The notes under the pieces: model-generated
Told to the model about the DNA's origin: nothing
What the model saw: the letters and a program-made list of their open reading frames with translations, nothing else
The model's database searches: none
NCBI GenBank assembly: GCA_036756425.1
Contig: DAIOLC010000060.1
Coordinates: forward strand, 1-8,969
Source of the DNA: UBA6115 sp012514225
Lineage (GTDB): Bacteria > Bacillota > Clostridia > Christensenellales > Aristaeellaceae
Reading direction: 5' to 3'
Length of the DNA stretch: 8,969 nucleotides
Shown: positions 1 to 5,243 of the stretch, in pieces
Layout: every line of letters begins with the position of its first letter
How positions within the stretch are numbered: position 1 is the first letter of the stretch
Translations under genes and position numbers: made by a program

Positions 1-35
1 CGAACAGCGAAAACATTCCGCAGCAATCTTCCGAA

Positions 36-63
36 TCGAAAAAGGTCCGCAGACCCTTTTCGA
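36..63 (-). terminator. Second (distal) hairpin terminator after glnA
   Basis: Read on the minus strand, an inverted repeat with one mismatch forms a hairpin: GGTC, loop TGCG, GACC, then a run of five T. Outer A/T pairs extend the stem to about 12 positions with one mismatch. It sits 23 to 36 bases beyond a stronger GC hairpin downstream of glnA, so it may be a back-up terminator. Read on the plus strand the same repeat ends in TTTTCG, so it could also stop a gene entering from the left edge. Confidence 0.5.
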
Positions 64-68
64 TAATC

Positions 69-100
69 TCAGCCGCGCCCGGTATCCCGGGCGCGGCTGA
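69..100 (-). terminator. Strong GC hairpin downstream of glnA
   Basis: A perfect 14-bp inverted repeat (69-82 pairs with 87-100) closes a four-base loop TATC. It begins 24 bases past the glnA stop codon. The bases that follow on the minus strand (GATTATCG) are only modestly T-rich, so it may work as part of a tandem pair with the hairpin at 36-63, or serve to protect the mRNA 3' end. Confidence 0.6.
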
Positions 101-123
101 CCTTTATGGCGGAGGCCTCCGTC

Positions 124-1446
124 TCAGTAGATGACCAGGTACTTATCAATCTCCCACTGGCTCACCCGCACGCGGTAGGCTTCCCATTCCTTCTCCTTGC
201 CCTTCAGGTACTGCTCGGCGATGTGGCCGCCCAGGGCGTCCATCACCAGGGCGTCCTGCTTCATCTGCTCCACGGCCTCCTTCAGGCTGCCCGGCAGCGG
301 CAGGATGCCGCGGGCGGCACGCTGGGCCTCGCTCATTGCATAGATGTTCTCGGCGCACTCCTTCGGCGGTTCCAGCTTTTTGCGGATGCCGTCCAGCCCG
401 GCCCTCAGCAGCAGGGCCAGCGCCAGGTAGGGGTTGCAGGAGGGGTCCGGGCTGCGCAGCTCCACCCGGGTTCCGTCCCCGCGGGCGGAGGGGATGCGGA
501 TGAGCACGCTGCGGTTGCGCGCGGACCAGGACTTGTAGCAGGGCGCCTCGTAGCCGGGCACCAGGCGTTTGTAGGAGTTGACCAGGGGGTTGAGCACCGC
601 CGTCATGCCGCTGACGTGTTCCAGCAGCCCCGCGATGAACCAGTAAGCTTCTTTCGACAGGCCCTTTTGTCCCTCCGGGTCGACGAAGGCGTTGCGGCCG
701 TCCTTGAGGAGCGACATGTTGGTGTGCATGCCCGAGCCGTTGACGCCGTAGAGGGGCTTGGGCATGAAGGTGGCGTGCAGCCCGTGTTTCTGCGCGACGG
801 TCTTCACCGCCAGCTTGAAGGTCATGATGTTGTCCGCTGTTTTCAGGGCGTCTGCGTACTTGAAGTCAATCTCGTGCTGCCCGGGGGCGGACTCGTGGTG
901 GGAGGCCTCGATTTCGAAGCCCATGTCCTCCAGCGCCAGGCAGACGTCCCGCCGCGCGATTTCCCCGCGGTCGATCGGCCCCAGGTCGAAATAGTCCGCC
1001 TCGTCGTTGGTGTGTGTGGTCGGGTGCCCGTCCGCGTCGGTGTGGAACAGGAAAAACTCGCACTCCGGCCCCACGTTGAAGGTATAGCCCATTTCCCGGG
1101 CTTCCTTCACCGCCCGCTTCAAAGCGCCCCGCGGGTCGCCGGCGAAGGGCTTGCCGTCGGGCGTGTACACGTCGCAGATCAGCCGCGCCACCCGGTCTTC
1201 CGCCGTATGCCAGGGCAGCAGGGCGAAGGTGTCCAGGTCCGGGTGCAGCATCATGTCAGACTCCTCGATGCGCAGGAAGCCCTCGATGCTGCTGCCGTCG
1301 ATGACGACCTCGTTGTCCAGCGCCTTGCGCATCTGGGAGGCGGTGACGGCGATGTTCTTCAACTGGCCGAAGATGTCGGTGAACTGGAGGCGGATGAAGC
1401 GGATGTTTTCCTCTTTTACCCGGTTGAGCAAATCCTGCCTGGTCAT
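124..1446 (-). CDS. glnA: Glutamine synthetase, type I (GSI-alpha)
   Basis: Makes glutamine from glutamate, ammonia and ATP in the cytoplasm, the main entry of ammonium into metabolism. The product is 440 residues, close to Bacillus subtilis GlnA, and aligns with it from memory over its whole length. Visible motifs: beta-grasp DGSSIEGF (50-57), NVGPECEFF (124-132) with metal-binding glutamates, ATP signature KPLYGVNGSGMH (230-241), and the loop NSYKRLVPGYEAP with flap Glu300. Arg59 in FLRIEESDM matches the feedback-inhibition arginine of GSI-alpha enzymes. The adenylylation-type insertion of GSI-beta is absent. An in-frame ATG at 1491 exists, but the start at 1446 has a good ribosome site (GGGAGGGGA) and begins MTRQDLLNRVKEEN, the family N-terminus. 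It is the last gene of the operon, 49 bases after the DUF1801 gene. Confidence 0.97.
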   Translation of the reverse strand: MTRQDLLNRVKEENIRFIRLQFTDIFGQLKNIAVTASQMRKALDNEVVIDGSSIEGFLRIEESDMMLHPDLDTFALLPWHTAEDRVARLICDVYTPDGKPFAGDPRGALKRAVKEAREMGYTFNVGPECEFFLFHTDADGHPTTHTNDEADYFDLGPIDRGEIARRDVCLALEDMGFEIEASHHESAPGQHEIDFKYADALKTADNIMTFKLAVKTVAQKHGLHATFMPKPLYGVNGSGMHTNMSLLKDGRNAFVDPEGQKGLSKEAYWFIAGLLEHVSGMTAVLNPLVNSYKRLVPGYEAPCYKSWSARNRSVLIRIPSARGDGTRVELRSPDPSCNPYLALALLLRAGLDGIRKKLEPPKECAENIYAMSEAQRAARGILPLPGSLKEAVEQMKQDALVMDALGGHIAEQYLKGKEKEWEAYRVRVSQWEIDKYLVIY

Positions 1447-1474
1447 GTTCTCCCCTCCCGTTTCCGCGCGCCCG

Positions 1475-1489
1475 GCCGGTTTTTCCGGC
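1475..1489 (-). other. Small hairpin in the glnA leader
   Basis: A perfect 5-bp stem (GCCGG/CCGGC) with a five-A loop on the minus strand sits between the DUF1801 stop and the glnA ribosome site. No T run follows, so it is not a normal terminator. It may be an RNA-processing or stability element, or chance in GC-rich DNA. Confidence 0.3.
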
Positions 1490-1495
1490 ATGGGC

Positions 1496-1927
1496 TCAGC
1501 CTTCCCTGCCGTCCGGATACAGCGCGTCCATCTCTTCCATGGACGCGCGGATAAGTTCCCGCAGCGCGGTTTCGTCGACGTCCGCCAGGCGCTTTACGTA
1601 CACGCAGGATACGCCTGTTTTGTGCGGCCCCAGCCGCGGCAGGACGCCCGCGGACGCCGCCCCGCCTGTCAAGAGGTACAGGACGATGGTCCCCTTGCGC
1701 ATCGCGAACCCGGAACGGAAGGCCTCGCCCGCGTGCCCGCTTTTGTAGCGGTAGCGGTAGGCGCCGAAGCCCACCATGCTCCCGCCCCAGAGCACGGCCG
1801 GAAGCCCGGTCTCCTGCGCGAAGATGTCCAGCAGCTTCAGCGCGTCCGCCCGGCGGCCCGCCGGTTCCAGTGCGGCAAGGTACACCCGGACGTCCTCCGC
1901 CCCCGGGCGGGTCTTGGCTTCGTACAT
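1496..1927 (-). CDS. DUF1801 (YdhG-like) domain protein
   Basis: A 143-residue cytoplasmic protein covering the whole DUF1801 domain. The recognisable core is RRADALKLLDIFAQETGLPAVLWGG (25-49), VGFGAYRYRYKSG (52-64), the FAMRKGTIVLYL strand pair (74-85), and the tail LPRLGPHKTGVSCVYVKRLADVD (96-118). The biochemical role of the family is unknown; it shares a frataxin/YdhG-like fold. The start is set by AAGGAGG lying 6 to 12 bases before the ATG; this ribosome site overlaps the TGA of the preceding regulator gene (gap of 10 bases), so translation is probably coupled. It lies between a LacI-type regulator and glnA. No signal peptide or membrane segment is visible. Family assignment is confident; function is not. 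Confidence 0.88.
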   Translation of the reverse strand: MYEAKTRPGAEDVRVYLAALEPAGRRADALKLLDIFAQETGLPAVLWGGSMVGFGAYRYRYKSGHAGEAFRSGFAMRKGTIVLYLLTGGAASAGVLPRLGPHKTGVSCVYVKRLADVDETALRELIRASMEEMDALYPDGREG

Positions 1928-1937
1928 GCGGCCTCCT

Positions 1938-2945
1938 TCAGCGCGCCCTGACCGAGCCGCCGGGCAGGTACTCGCACTCCACCAGCAGGTGGCCGGCCGG
2001 CTGCCCCTGGATGAGTCGGCGCATCAGGCGCACGGATTCCTCCGCGATTCTCTGCGTCGGCTGGCGCATGGTGCTCAGCGCCGGTGTCAGGTAGCGCCCG
2101 ATTTCGATGCCGTCAAACCCGATGACCGACACGTTCCCCGGCACGTTAAGCCCGGCGTCGGCCAGGGCCTTGATGGCGCCGATGGCCATCATGTCGCTGG
2201 CCGCGAACAGCGCGGTGAAGCGCTTGCCCCGGCCCAGGATCTGCCGCACCCCCTCGTAGCCGGAGGAAAGGGTGAAGCCGCATTCGGCGTAGAGGTCGTC
2301 GTCATGGGCGATGCCCGCGGCCGCCAGCGCGTCTCGGGCGCCGTGCAGCCGCAGGCCCGTGGAGTCGTTCTCCCCGGCGAAATAACCCAGCAGCGCGACG
2401 TCCCGGTGGCCCAGCTCAATCAGCTTTTCAATCGCCGTTCGCCCCGCCTGTCGGTTGTCGACGCTGACGGAGGAGATGTGCGGGTAGTGGAGGTGGCCGG
2501 CCTGCACCGTCGCGTGCACCTGCGGCAGGTCCAGGCGACGGACCTCCTCCTCCTGGCTGGCCAGGCTGCTGCCCAGGAAAATCACACCCTGCAGCTTTTG
2601 CTCCAGGTACAGGTGGCGCGCGGTGATGAACTGGTTGGCTTTTTCGTCGATGATTTCCATGATGAACTGAAAGCCCGTTTCCCGCCCCGCGTCCAGCACC
2701 TGCTCGGCCAGGTCGGTCAGGAAGGCGTTTTGCCGCCCGCGCAGGATGACGCCGATGGCGGCGGTGTTCTGCTGCTTTAGGCTGCTGGCGCTCCGGTTGC
2801 GCAGGTAATTGAGCTTCTTGACCATCTCCAGCACGCGCGCCCGGGTCTCCGGGTCCACGTCCTGGCGGTCGTTGAGCACGCGGGACACCGTGGAGATGCT
2901 GACCTTCGCGGCTTTTGCCACGTCCTTGATGGTCACGATCTTCAT
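1938..2945 (-). CDS. LacI/GalR-family transcriptional regulator
   Basis: A 335-residue DNA-binding regulator. The N-terminal helix-turn-helix is TIKDVAKAAKVSISTVSRVLN (5-25), followed by a hinge region NRSASSLKQQ (50-59) and a periplasmic-binding-protein-like sensor domain from about residue 62. In the sensor domain are SVDNRQAGRTAIEKLIELGHRDVALLGY, FAASDMMAIGAIKALADAGLNVPGNVSVIGFDG and LSTMRQP, all typical of the family. The start at 2945 (MKIVTIKDVA) has AAAGGAGGGG just upstream; the longer in-frame start at 2978 lies at the predicted transcription start and is rejected. The effector is probably a small sugar-like molecule by family habit, but nothing in the window identifies it. It is first in an operon with DUF1801 and glnA, which is unusual because glnA in Bacillota is normally controlled by MerR-type GlnR/TnrA. 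Autoregulation is possible. Confidence 0.93.
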   Translation of the reverse strand: MKIVTIKDVAKAAKVSISTVSRVLNDRQDVDPETRARVLEMVKKLNYLRNRSASSLKQQNTAAIGVILRGRQNAFLTDLAEQVLDAGRETGFQFIMEIIDEKANQFITARHLYLEQKLQGVIFLGSSLASQEEEVRRLDLPQVHATVQAGHLHYPHISSVSVDNRQAGRTAIEKLIELGHRDVALLGYFAGENDSTGLRLHGARDALAAAGIAHDDDLYAECGFTLSSGYEGVRQILGRGKRFTALFAASDMMAIGAIKALADAGLNVPGNVSVIGFDGIEIGRYLTPALSTMRQPTQRIAEESVRLMRRLIQGQPAGHLLVECEYLPGGSVRAR

Positions 2946-2983
2946 GGCGCCCCTCCTTTGTCCTGTGGGAAGAATCAACAGCG

Positions 2984-3012
2984 AGTATAGAAAAGCCGCC
3001 CCCGCCTGTCAA
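2984..3012 (-). promoter_or_regulatory. Sigma-A promoter of the lacI-DUF1801-glnA operon
   Basis: On the minus strand there is TTGACA (3007-3012), a 17-base spacer, then TATACT (2984-2989). The predicted transcription start is near 2977, giving a leader of about 30 bases with the AAAGGAGGGG ribosome site. The -35 box lies inside the loop of the upstream unit's terminator hairpin. Confidence 0.85.
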
Positions 3013-3024
3013 GCAAGGGGCGGC
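2995..3024 (-). terminator. Intrinsic terminator of the purB operon
   Basis: On the minus strand GCCGCCCC (3017-3024) pairs perfectly with GGGGCGGC (2995-3002), with a 14-base loop, followed directly by TTTTC. It starts 15 bases past the stop codon of the 157-residue gene. The loop contains the TTGACA of the next promoter and the T tract abuts the TATACT, so terminator and promoter share DNA. Confidence 0.72.
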
Positions 3025-3027
3025 GGG

Positions 3028-3043
3028 CTGAAACGGCTTTCAG
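3028..3043. promoter_or_regulatory. Candidate operator palindrome (LacI-type)
   Basis: CTGAAACGGCTTTCAG has two perfect six-base arms around a CGGC centre and resembles LacI-family/cre-like sites (TGAAA...TTTCA) with an imperfect centre. It lies about 50 to 65 bases upstream of the predicted transcription start of the lacI operon and overlaps the stop codon of the 157-residue gene. It could be the regulator's own operator. It could equally be part of the RNA 3' end of the upstream unit. Confidence 0.35.
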
Positions 3044-3513
3044 GGCGCGTATTCCCCCTTGACAAGGAAGAAGGAGCCCCGGATGGTGCCCGCGAGGCGC
3101 GACTTCTGCCGGGCGAACTTGAACCTGCCCTCCAGTTCGGCCGGCACCTCCATGCCGTCGGACAGTTTGAGCCCCACCGCGCGCTGTTTGGGGTTGTCCA
3201 GGGCGTACATCACGTTGACGACCAGCCCGTCCTCGTAGAACACGTAGGCGATGCGGGTGTTTTCCAGCTCGAACATCGCGGTTTCCAGCGCCGTGGCGGA
3301 AAGGGCGATGCCACGCTCTTCCCGGAGCACGCGGGAAACGTAGTCCAGCGTCCTGCGCCCGTCCGTCTGCGCGGGGACGGTCGTAAAGGCGTGCCGATGC
3401 TTGTTCATGTAGTAGCGCGCCTCGTTGGCGCGAAGGCCCGCCAGGGCGCCGGCGACCGGCGAGGTTTCCAGGCCCTGGGTGGAGACCTCCCCGAAGTCCA
3501 CGACGTACGGCAT
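3040..3513 (-). CDS. Uncharacterised 157-residue protein, co-transcribed with purB
   Basis: I do not recognise this family. The product is 157 residues, soluble in appearance, with no signal peptide, no membrane segment and no cysteine. The middle is rich in predicted helix (TLDYVSRVLREERGIALSATALETAMFELENTRI, about 55-88) and is followed by strands (IAYVFYEDGLVVNVMYAL). The C-terminal part is basic (GRFKFARQKSRLAGTIRGSFFLVKGEYAP). The start is supported by a GGGGAGGG ribosome site 6 bases upstream. It begins 32 bases after the purB stop on the same strand and is followed by an intrinsic terminator, so it very probably shares the purB transcript. Codon and base composition match the neighbours and the frame is fully open, so it is likely a real gene. 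A link to purine metabolism is only a guess from context. Confidence 0.8.
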   Translation of the reverse strand: MPYVVDFGEVSTQGLETSPVAGALAGLRANEARYYMNKHRHAFTTVPAQTDGRRTLDYVSRVLREERGIALSATALETAMFELENTRIAYVFYEDGLVVNVMYALDNPKQRAVGLKLSDGMEVPAELEGRFKFARQKSRLAGTIRGSFFLVKGEYAP

Positions 3514-3545
3514 GTTTCGCCCTCCCCGTCTTACGGAATGGGGGC

Positions 3546-4988
3546 TCAGACGCCGACGTCGGCCTCCGCCGCCCCGACTTCAGTATACCCCTTAAGGGCC
3601 TCGGCGGCTTCCCCGTCCAGGTACTCGTCCACCTGCCGCTCGGCGCGGCCGGTATAGTCCCTGGGGTCGAGCAGCTTTTCCAAGTCCTCCGACCCCAGCC
3701 CGAAGGCCGGGTCTGCCGCCACGCGCGCGAGCAGGTCGTTGGACAGCCCCTCGCTTTTGACCCGGTCGCCCGCAGCCATCGCGTGCGCGCGCAGCCGCCC
3801 GTGCAGCATCTGCCGGTCGCCGCCCGCGAGGACGCCCTGCATCAGGATGTTCTCCGTCGCCAGGAAGGGCAGCTCCTCCCGCAGGTGCTTTTCCATCATT
3901 TTCGGGTAGACCACCAGGCCGCCCGCCACGCCGTCGTACAGCCGCAGCAGCCCGTCCGCCGCCAGGAAGCCCTGGGCCAGCGCCAGCCGGCGGTTCGCGC
4001 TGTCGTCCAGGGTGCGCTCCAGCCACTGCGCGGCCGCGGTGTCCTCCGCGTTGCCGGTGTTGTTGAGGATGAAGCGGGCCAGTCCCGCCATGCGCTCGCA
4101 GCGCATGGGGTTGCGCTTGTAGGGCATCGCGGAGGAGCCCACCTGGGCGTCCCCGAAAGGCTCCTCGACCTCCTTGAGGTGCTGCAGCAGCCGGACGTCG
4201 TTGGAGAATTTACAGGCGCTCTGCGCGATGCCGGACAGCGCCTGCAGCGCGCGGCTGTCCGTTTTCCGCGAGTAGGTCTGCCCGGATACGGCGACGGGCC
4301 GCTCAAAGCCCATCCGCCGGGTGACGTAGCGGTCCAGCGCCTTTACCTGTTCGTGGTCGCCGGAAAACAGCGAGAGGAAGGAGGCCTGGGTGCCCGTCGC
4401 GCCCTTGCTGCCCAGGGGGCGCAGGGTTTGTAGGAAATGCTCCGCTTCACTCAGGTCGCTCAGCACGTCCTGCAGCCACAGGCAGGCGCGCTTGCCCAGG
4501 GTGGTGGGCTGGGCGGGCTGGAAATGGGTGTAGGCCAGCGCCGGCAGGGCCTTGTGCGCCCGCGCGAAGGCGGAAAGCCGGCGGGCGACGCCGACCAGCC
4601 GCGCGCGCAGCAGCCGCATGGCGTCCCTTACAATCAGGATGTCCGCGTTGTCCGTCACGTAACAGCTGGTCGCCCCCAGGTGCAGGATGGGCGCGGCGTC
4701 CGGGCAGTCGGTGGCGTAGGCCTTCAGGTGCGCCATCACGTCGTGGCGCAGCTCCTTTTCCAGGCGGTTGACCCGCTCCAGGTCGACGCTTTGCGTGTGC
4801 GCGCGCAGCTGTTCCACCTGCAACTGCGTGATTGGCAGGCCCAGTTCCCTCTGCCCCTCGGCCAGGATGAGCCACAATTCCCGGAACAGGCGGGCGCGGT
4901 GCACGTCCGAAAACAGCCGCTGCATCTCCAGCCCCGCGTAGCGGGTGGAGAGGGGGCTTTGATATCCTTCCTCAGGGTGCTGTGGCAT
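3546..4988 (-). CDS. purB: Adenylosuccinate lyase, eukaryote-like form
   Basis: Catalyses two fumarate-releasing steps of purine synthesis: SAICAR to AICAR and adenylosuccinate to AMP. It is a cytoplasmic enzyme of the aspartase/fumarase superfamily, expected to be a tetramer. The 480 residues contain RHDVMAH (81-87), LHLGATSCYVTDN (102-114), the THFQPAQ loop with His155 (the general-acid position), and the mobile signature GSSAMPYKRNPM (284-295) with the catalytic serine. Length and wording (TGTQASF, QWLERTLDDSANRR, ELPFLATENI, LLDP.DYTGRA) resemble human ADSL more than the 431-residue B. subtilis PurB. The frame is open 208 codons further upstream, but that stretch runs antisense through the ABC-F gene. 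The start at 4988 has a GGAGGG ribosome site and begins just before the conserved YQSPLSTRYA. It is first in an operon with the 157-residue gene. Confidence 0.96.
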   Translation of the reverse strand: MPQHPEEGYQSPLSTRYAGLEMQRLFSDVHRARLFRELWLILAEGQRELGLPITQLQVEQLRAHTQSVDLERVNRLEKELRHDVMAHLKAYATDCPDAAPILHLGATSCYVTDNADILIVRDAMRLLRARLVGVARRLSAFARAHKALPALAYTHFQPAQPTTLGKRACLWLQDVLSDLSEAEHFLQTLRPLGSKGATGTQASFLSLFSGDHEQVKALDRYVTRRMGFERPVAVSGQTYSRKTDSRALQALSGIAQSACKFSNDVRLLQHLKEVEEPFGDAQVGSSAMPYKRNPMRCERMAGLARFILNNTGNAEDTAAAQWLERTLDDSANRRLALAQGFLAADGLLRLYDGVAGGLVVYPKMMEKHLREELPFLATENILMQGVLAGGDRQMLHGRLRAHAMAAGDRVKSEGLSNDLLARVAADPAFGLGSEDLEKLLDPRDYTGRAERQVDEYLDGEAAEALKGYTEVGAAEADVGV

Positions 4989-5036
4989 GGTGTGTCCCTC
5001 CGCCTCCCGCCGGGTCCCGGCAGATTTTCCAAGGCC

Positions 5037-5065
5037 ATCATAGCCTTCCGGGGCTGTTGCGTCAA
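5037..5065 (-). promoter_or_regulatory. Sigma-A promoter of purB
   Basis: On the minus strand there is TTGACG (5060-5065), a 17-base spacer and TATGAT (5037-5042). The predicted start is near 5030, giving a leader of about 40 bases that carries the GGAGGCGGAGGG ribosome-binding region. A GCCGGG-A-CCCGGC-type palindrome at 5009-5021 lies in the leader. No purine riboswitch or clear PurR box is visible. Confidence 0.8.
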
Positions 5066-5084
5066 CGCGCGCGGGCGCCGTCGG

Positions 5085-5113
5085 TTGACAGGGGCGCGCG
5101 GCTTTCCTACAAT
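5085..5113 (+). promoter_or_regulatory. Sigma-A promoter of the leader peptide and ABC-F gene
   Basis: TTGACA (5085-5090), a 17-base spacer, and TACAAT (5108-5113). The predicted start is near 5120. The promoter is back to back with that of purB, with only 19 bases between the two -35 boxes. The leader before the ABC-F start is about 120 bases and contains a short translated frame. Confidence 0.85.
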
Positions 5114-5141
5114 GGTCGCAAACACAGGGAGGCGACCGGGC

Positions 5142-5162
5142 ATGAAGAACCACCGCGTCTGA
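5142..5162 (+). CDS. Six-codon leader peptide MKNHRV upstream of the ABC-F gene
   Basis: A complete tiny frame ATG-AAG-AAC-CAC-CGC-GTC-TGA is preceded by a strong Shine-Dalgarno AGGGAGG (5126-5132) with a 9-base spacer. It begins about 22 bases after the predicted transcription start, so its ribosome site is the first one on the mRNA. The stop is 81 bases before the ABC-F start. Antibiotic-resistance ABC-F genes in Bacillota are known to be induced through such upstream frames, where a drug-stalled ribosome changes the folding of the leader RNA. What is seen is the ribosome site, the frame and the promoter; the regulatory role is inferred. A chance ATG is the alternative, but the good ribosome site argues against it. 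Confidence 0.65.
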   Translation: MKNHRV

Positions 5163-5243
5163 ACCGTTCCCGGCCGCGCGGGCGGCTGACGGGCGCAGGG
5201 CCGTAAAGAAGCGGCGCTTCGCCCATCCATGGGGGGTTGCCGG
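5163..5243 (+). promoter_or_regulatory. Candidate attenuator RNA between leader peptide and ABC-F start
   Basis: This 81-base stretch has several mutually exclusive pairings. GCCGC (5173-5177) pairs with GCGGC (5182-5186). GGGCG (5191-5195) can pair with CGCCC (5220-5224). GAAGC (5208-5212) pairs with GCTTC (5216-5220). CCCA (5222-5225) can instead pair with TGGG (5230-5233), covering the G-run (5231-5236) that is the only ribosome site for the ABC-F start. The CCC at 5222-5224 therefore chooses between an upstream partner and the ribosome site. No T tract is present, so control of translation is more likely than termination. This is hand folding, not calculated. Confidence 0.4.

Noticed and set aside
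1..35. Left-edge sequence as part of a further gene
   Set aside because: Only 35 bases lie outside the terminator hairpins, with no frame or motif long enough to judge.
106..1554. 482-codon open frame on the plus strand opposite glnA
   Set aside because: It is fully antisense to a clear glnA, its translation is low-complexity in Val/Gly/Arg/His with no known motif, and it has no ribosome site of note. High GC removes stop codons.
1776..2780. 334-codon plus-strand frame opposite the DUF1801 and LacI genes
   Set aside because: It is an antisense shadow spanning two real genes, with no motif or ribosome site.
4437..5162. 241-codon plus-strand frame ending in the residues MKNHRV
   Set aside because: It is antisense to purB and only shares its stop with the leader peptide. 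The promoter at 5085-5113 lies inside it, so the short frame at 5142 is the one that would be translated.
5191..5224. Hairpin in the ABC-F leader as an intrinsic terminator
   Set aside because: The stem is followed by ATCCATGG and a G-run, with no T tract, so termination here is not supported. It is kept only as part of a possible translational switch.
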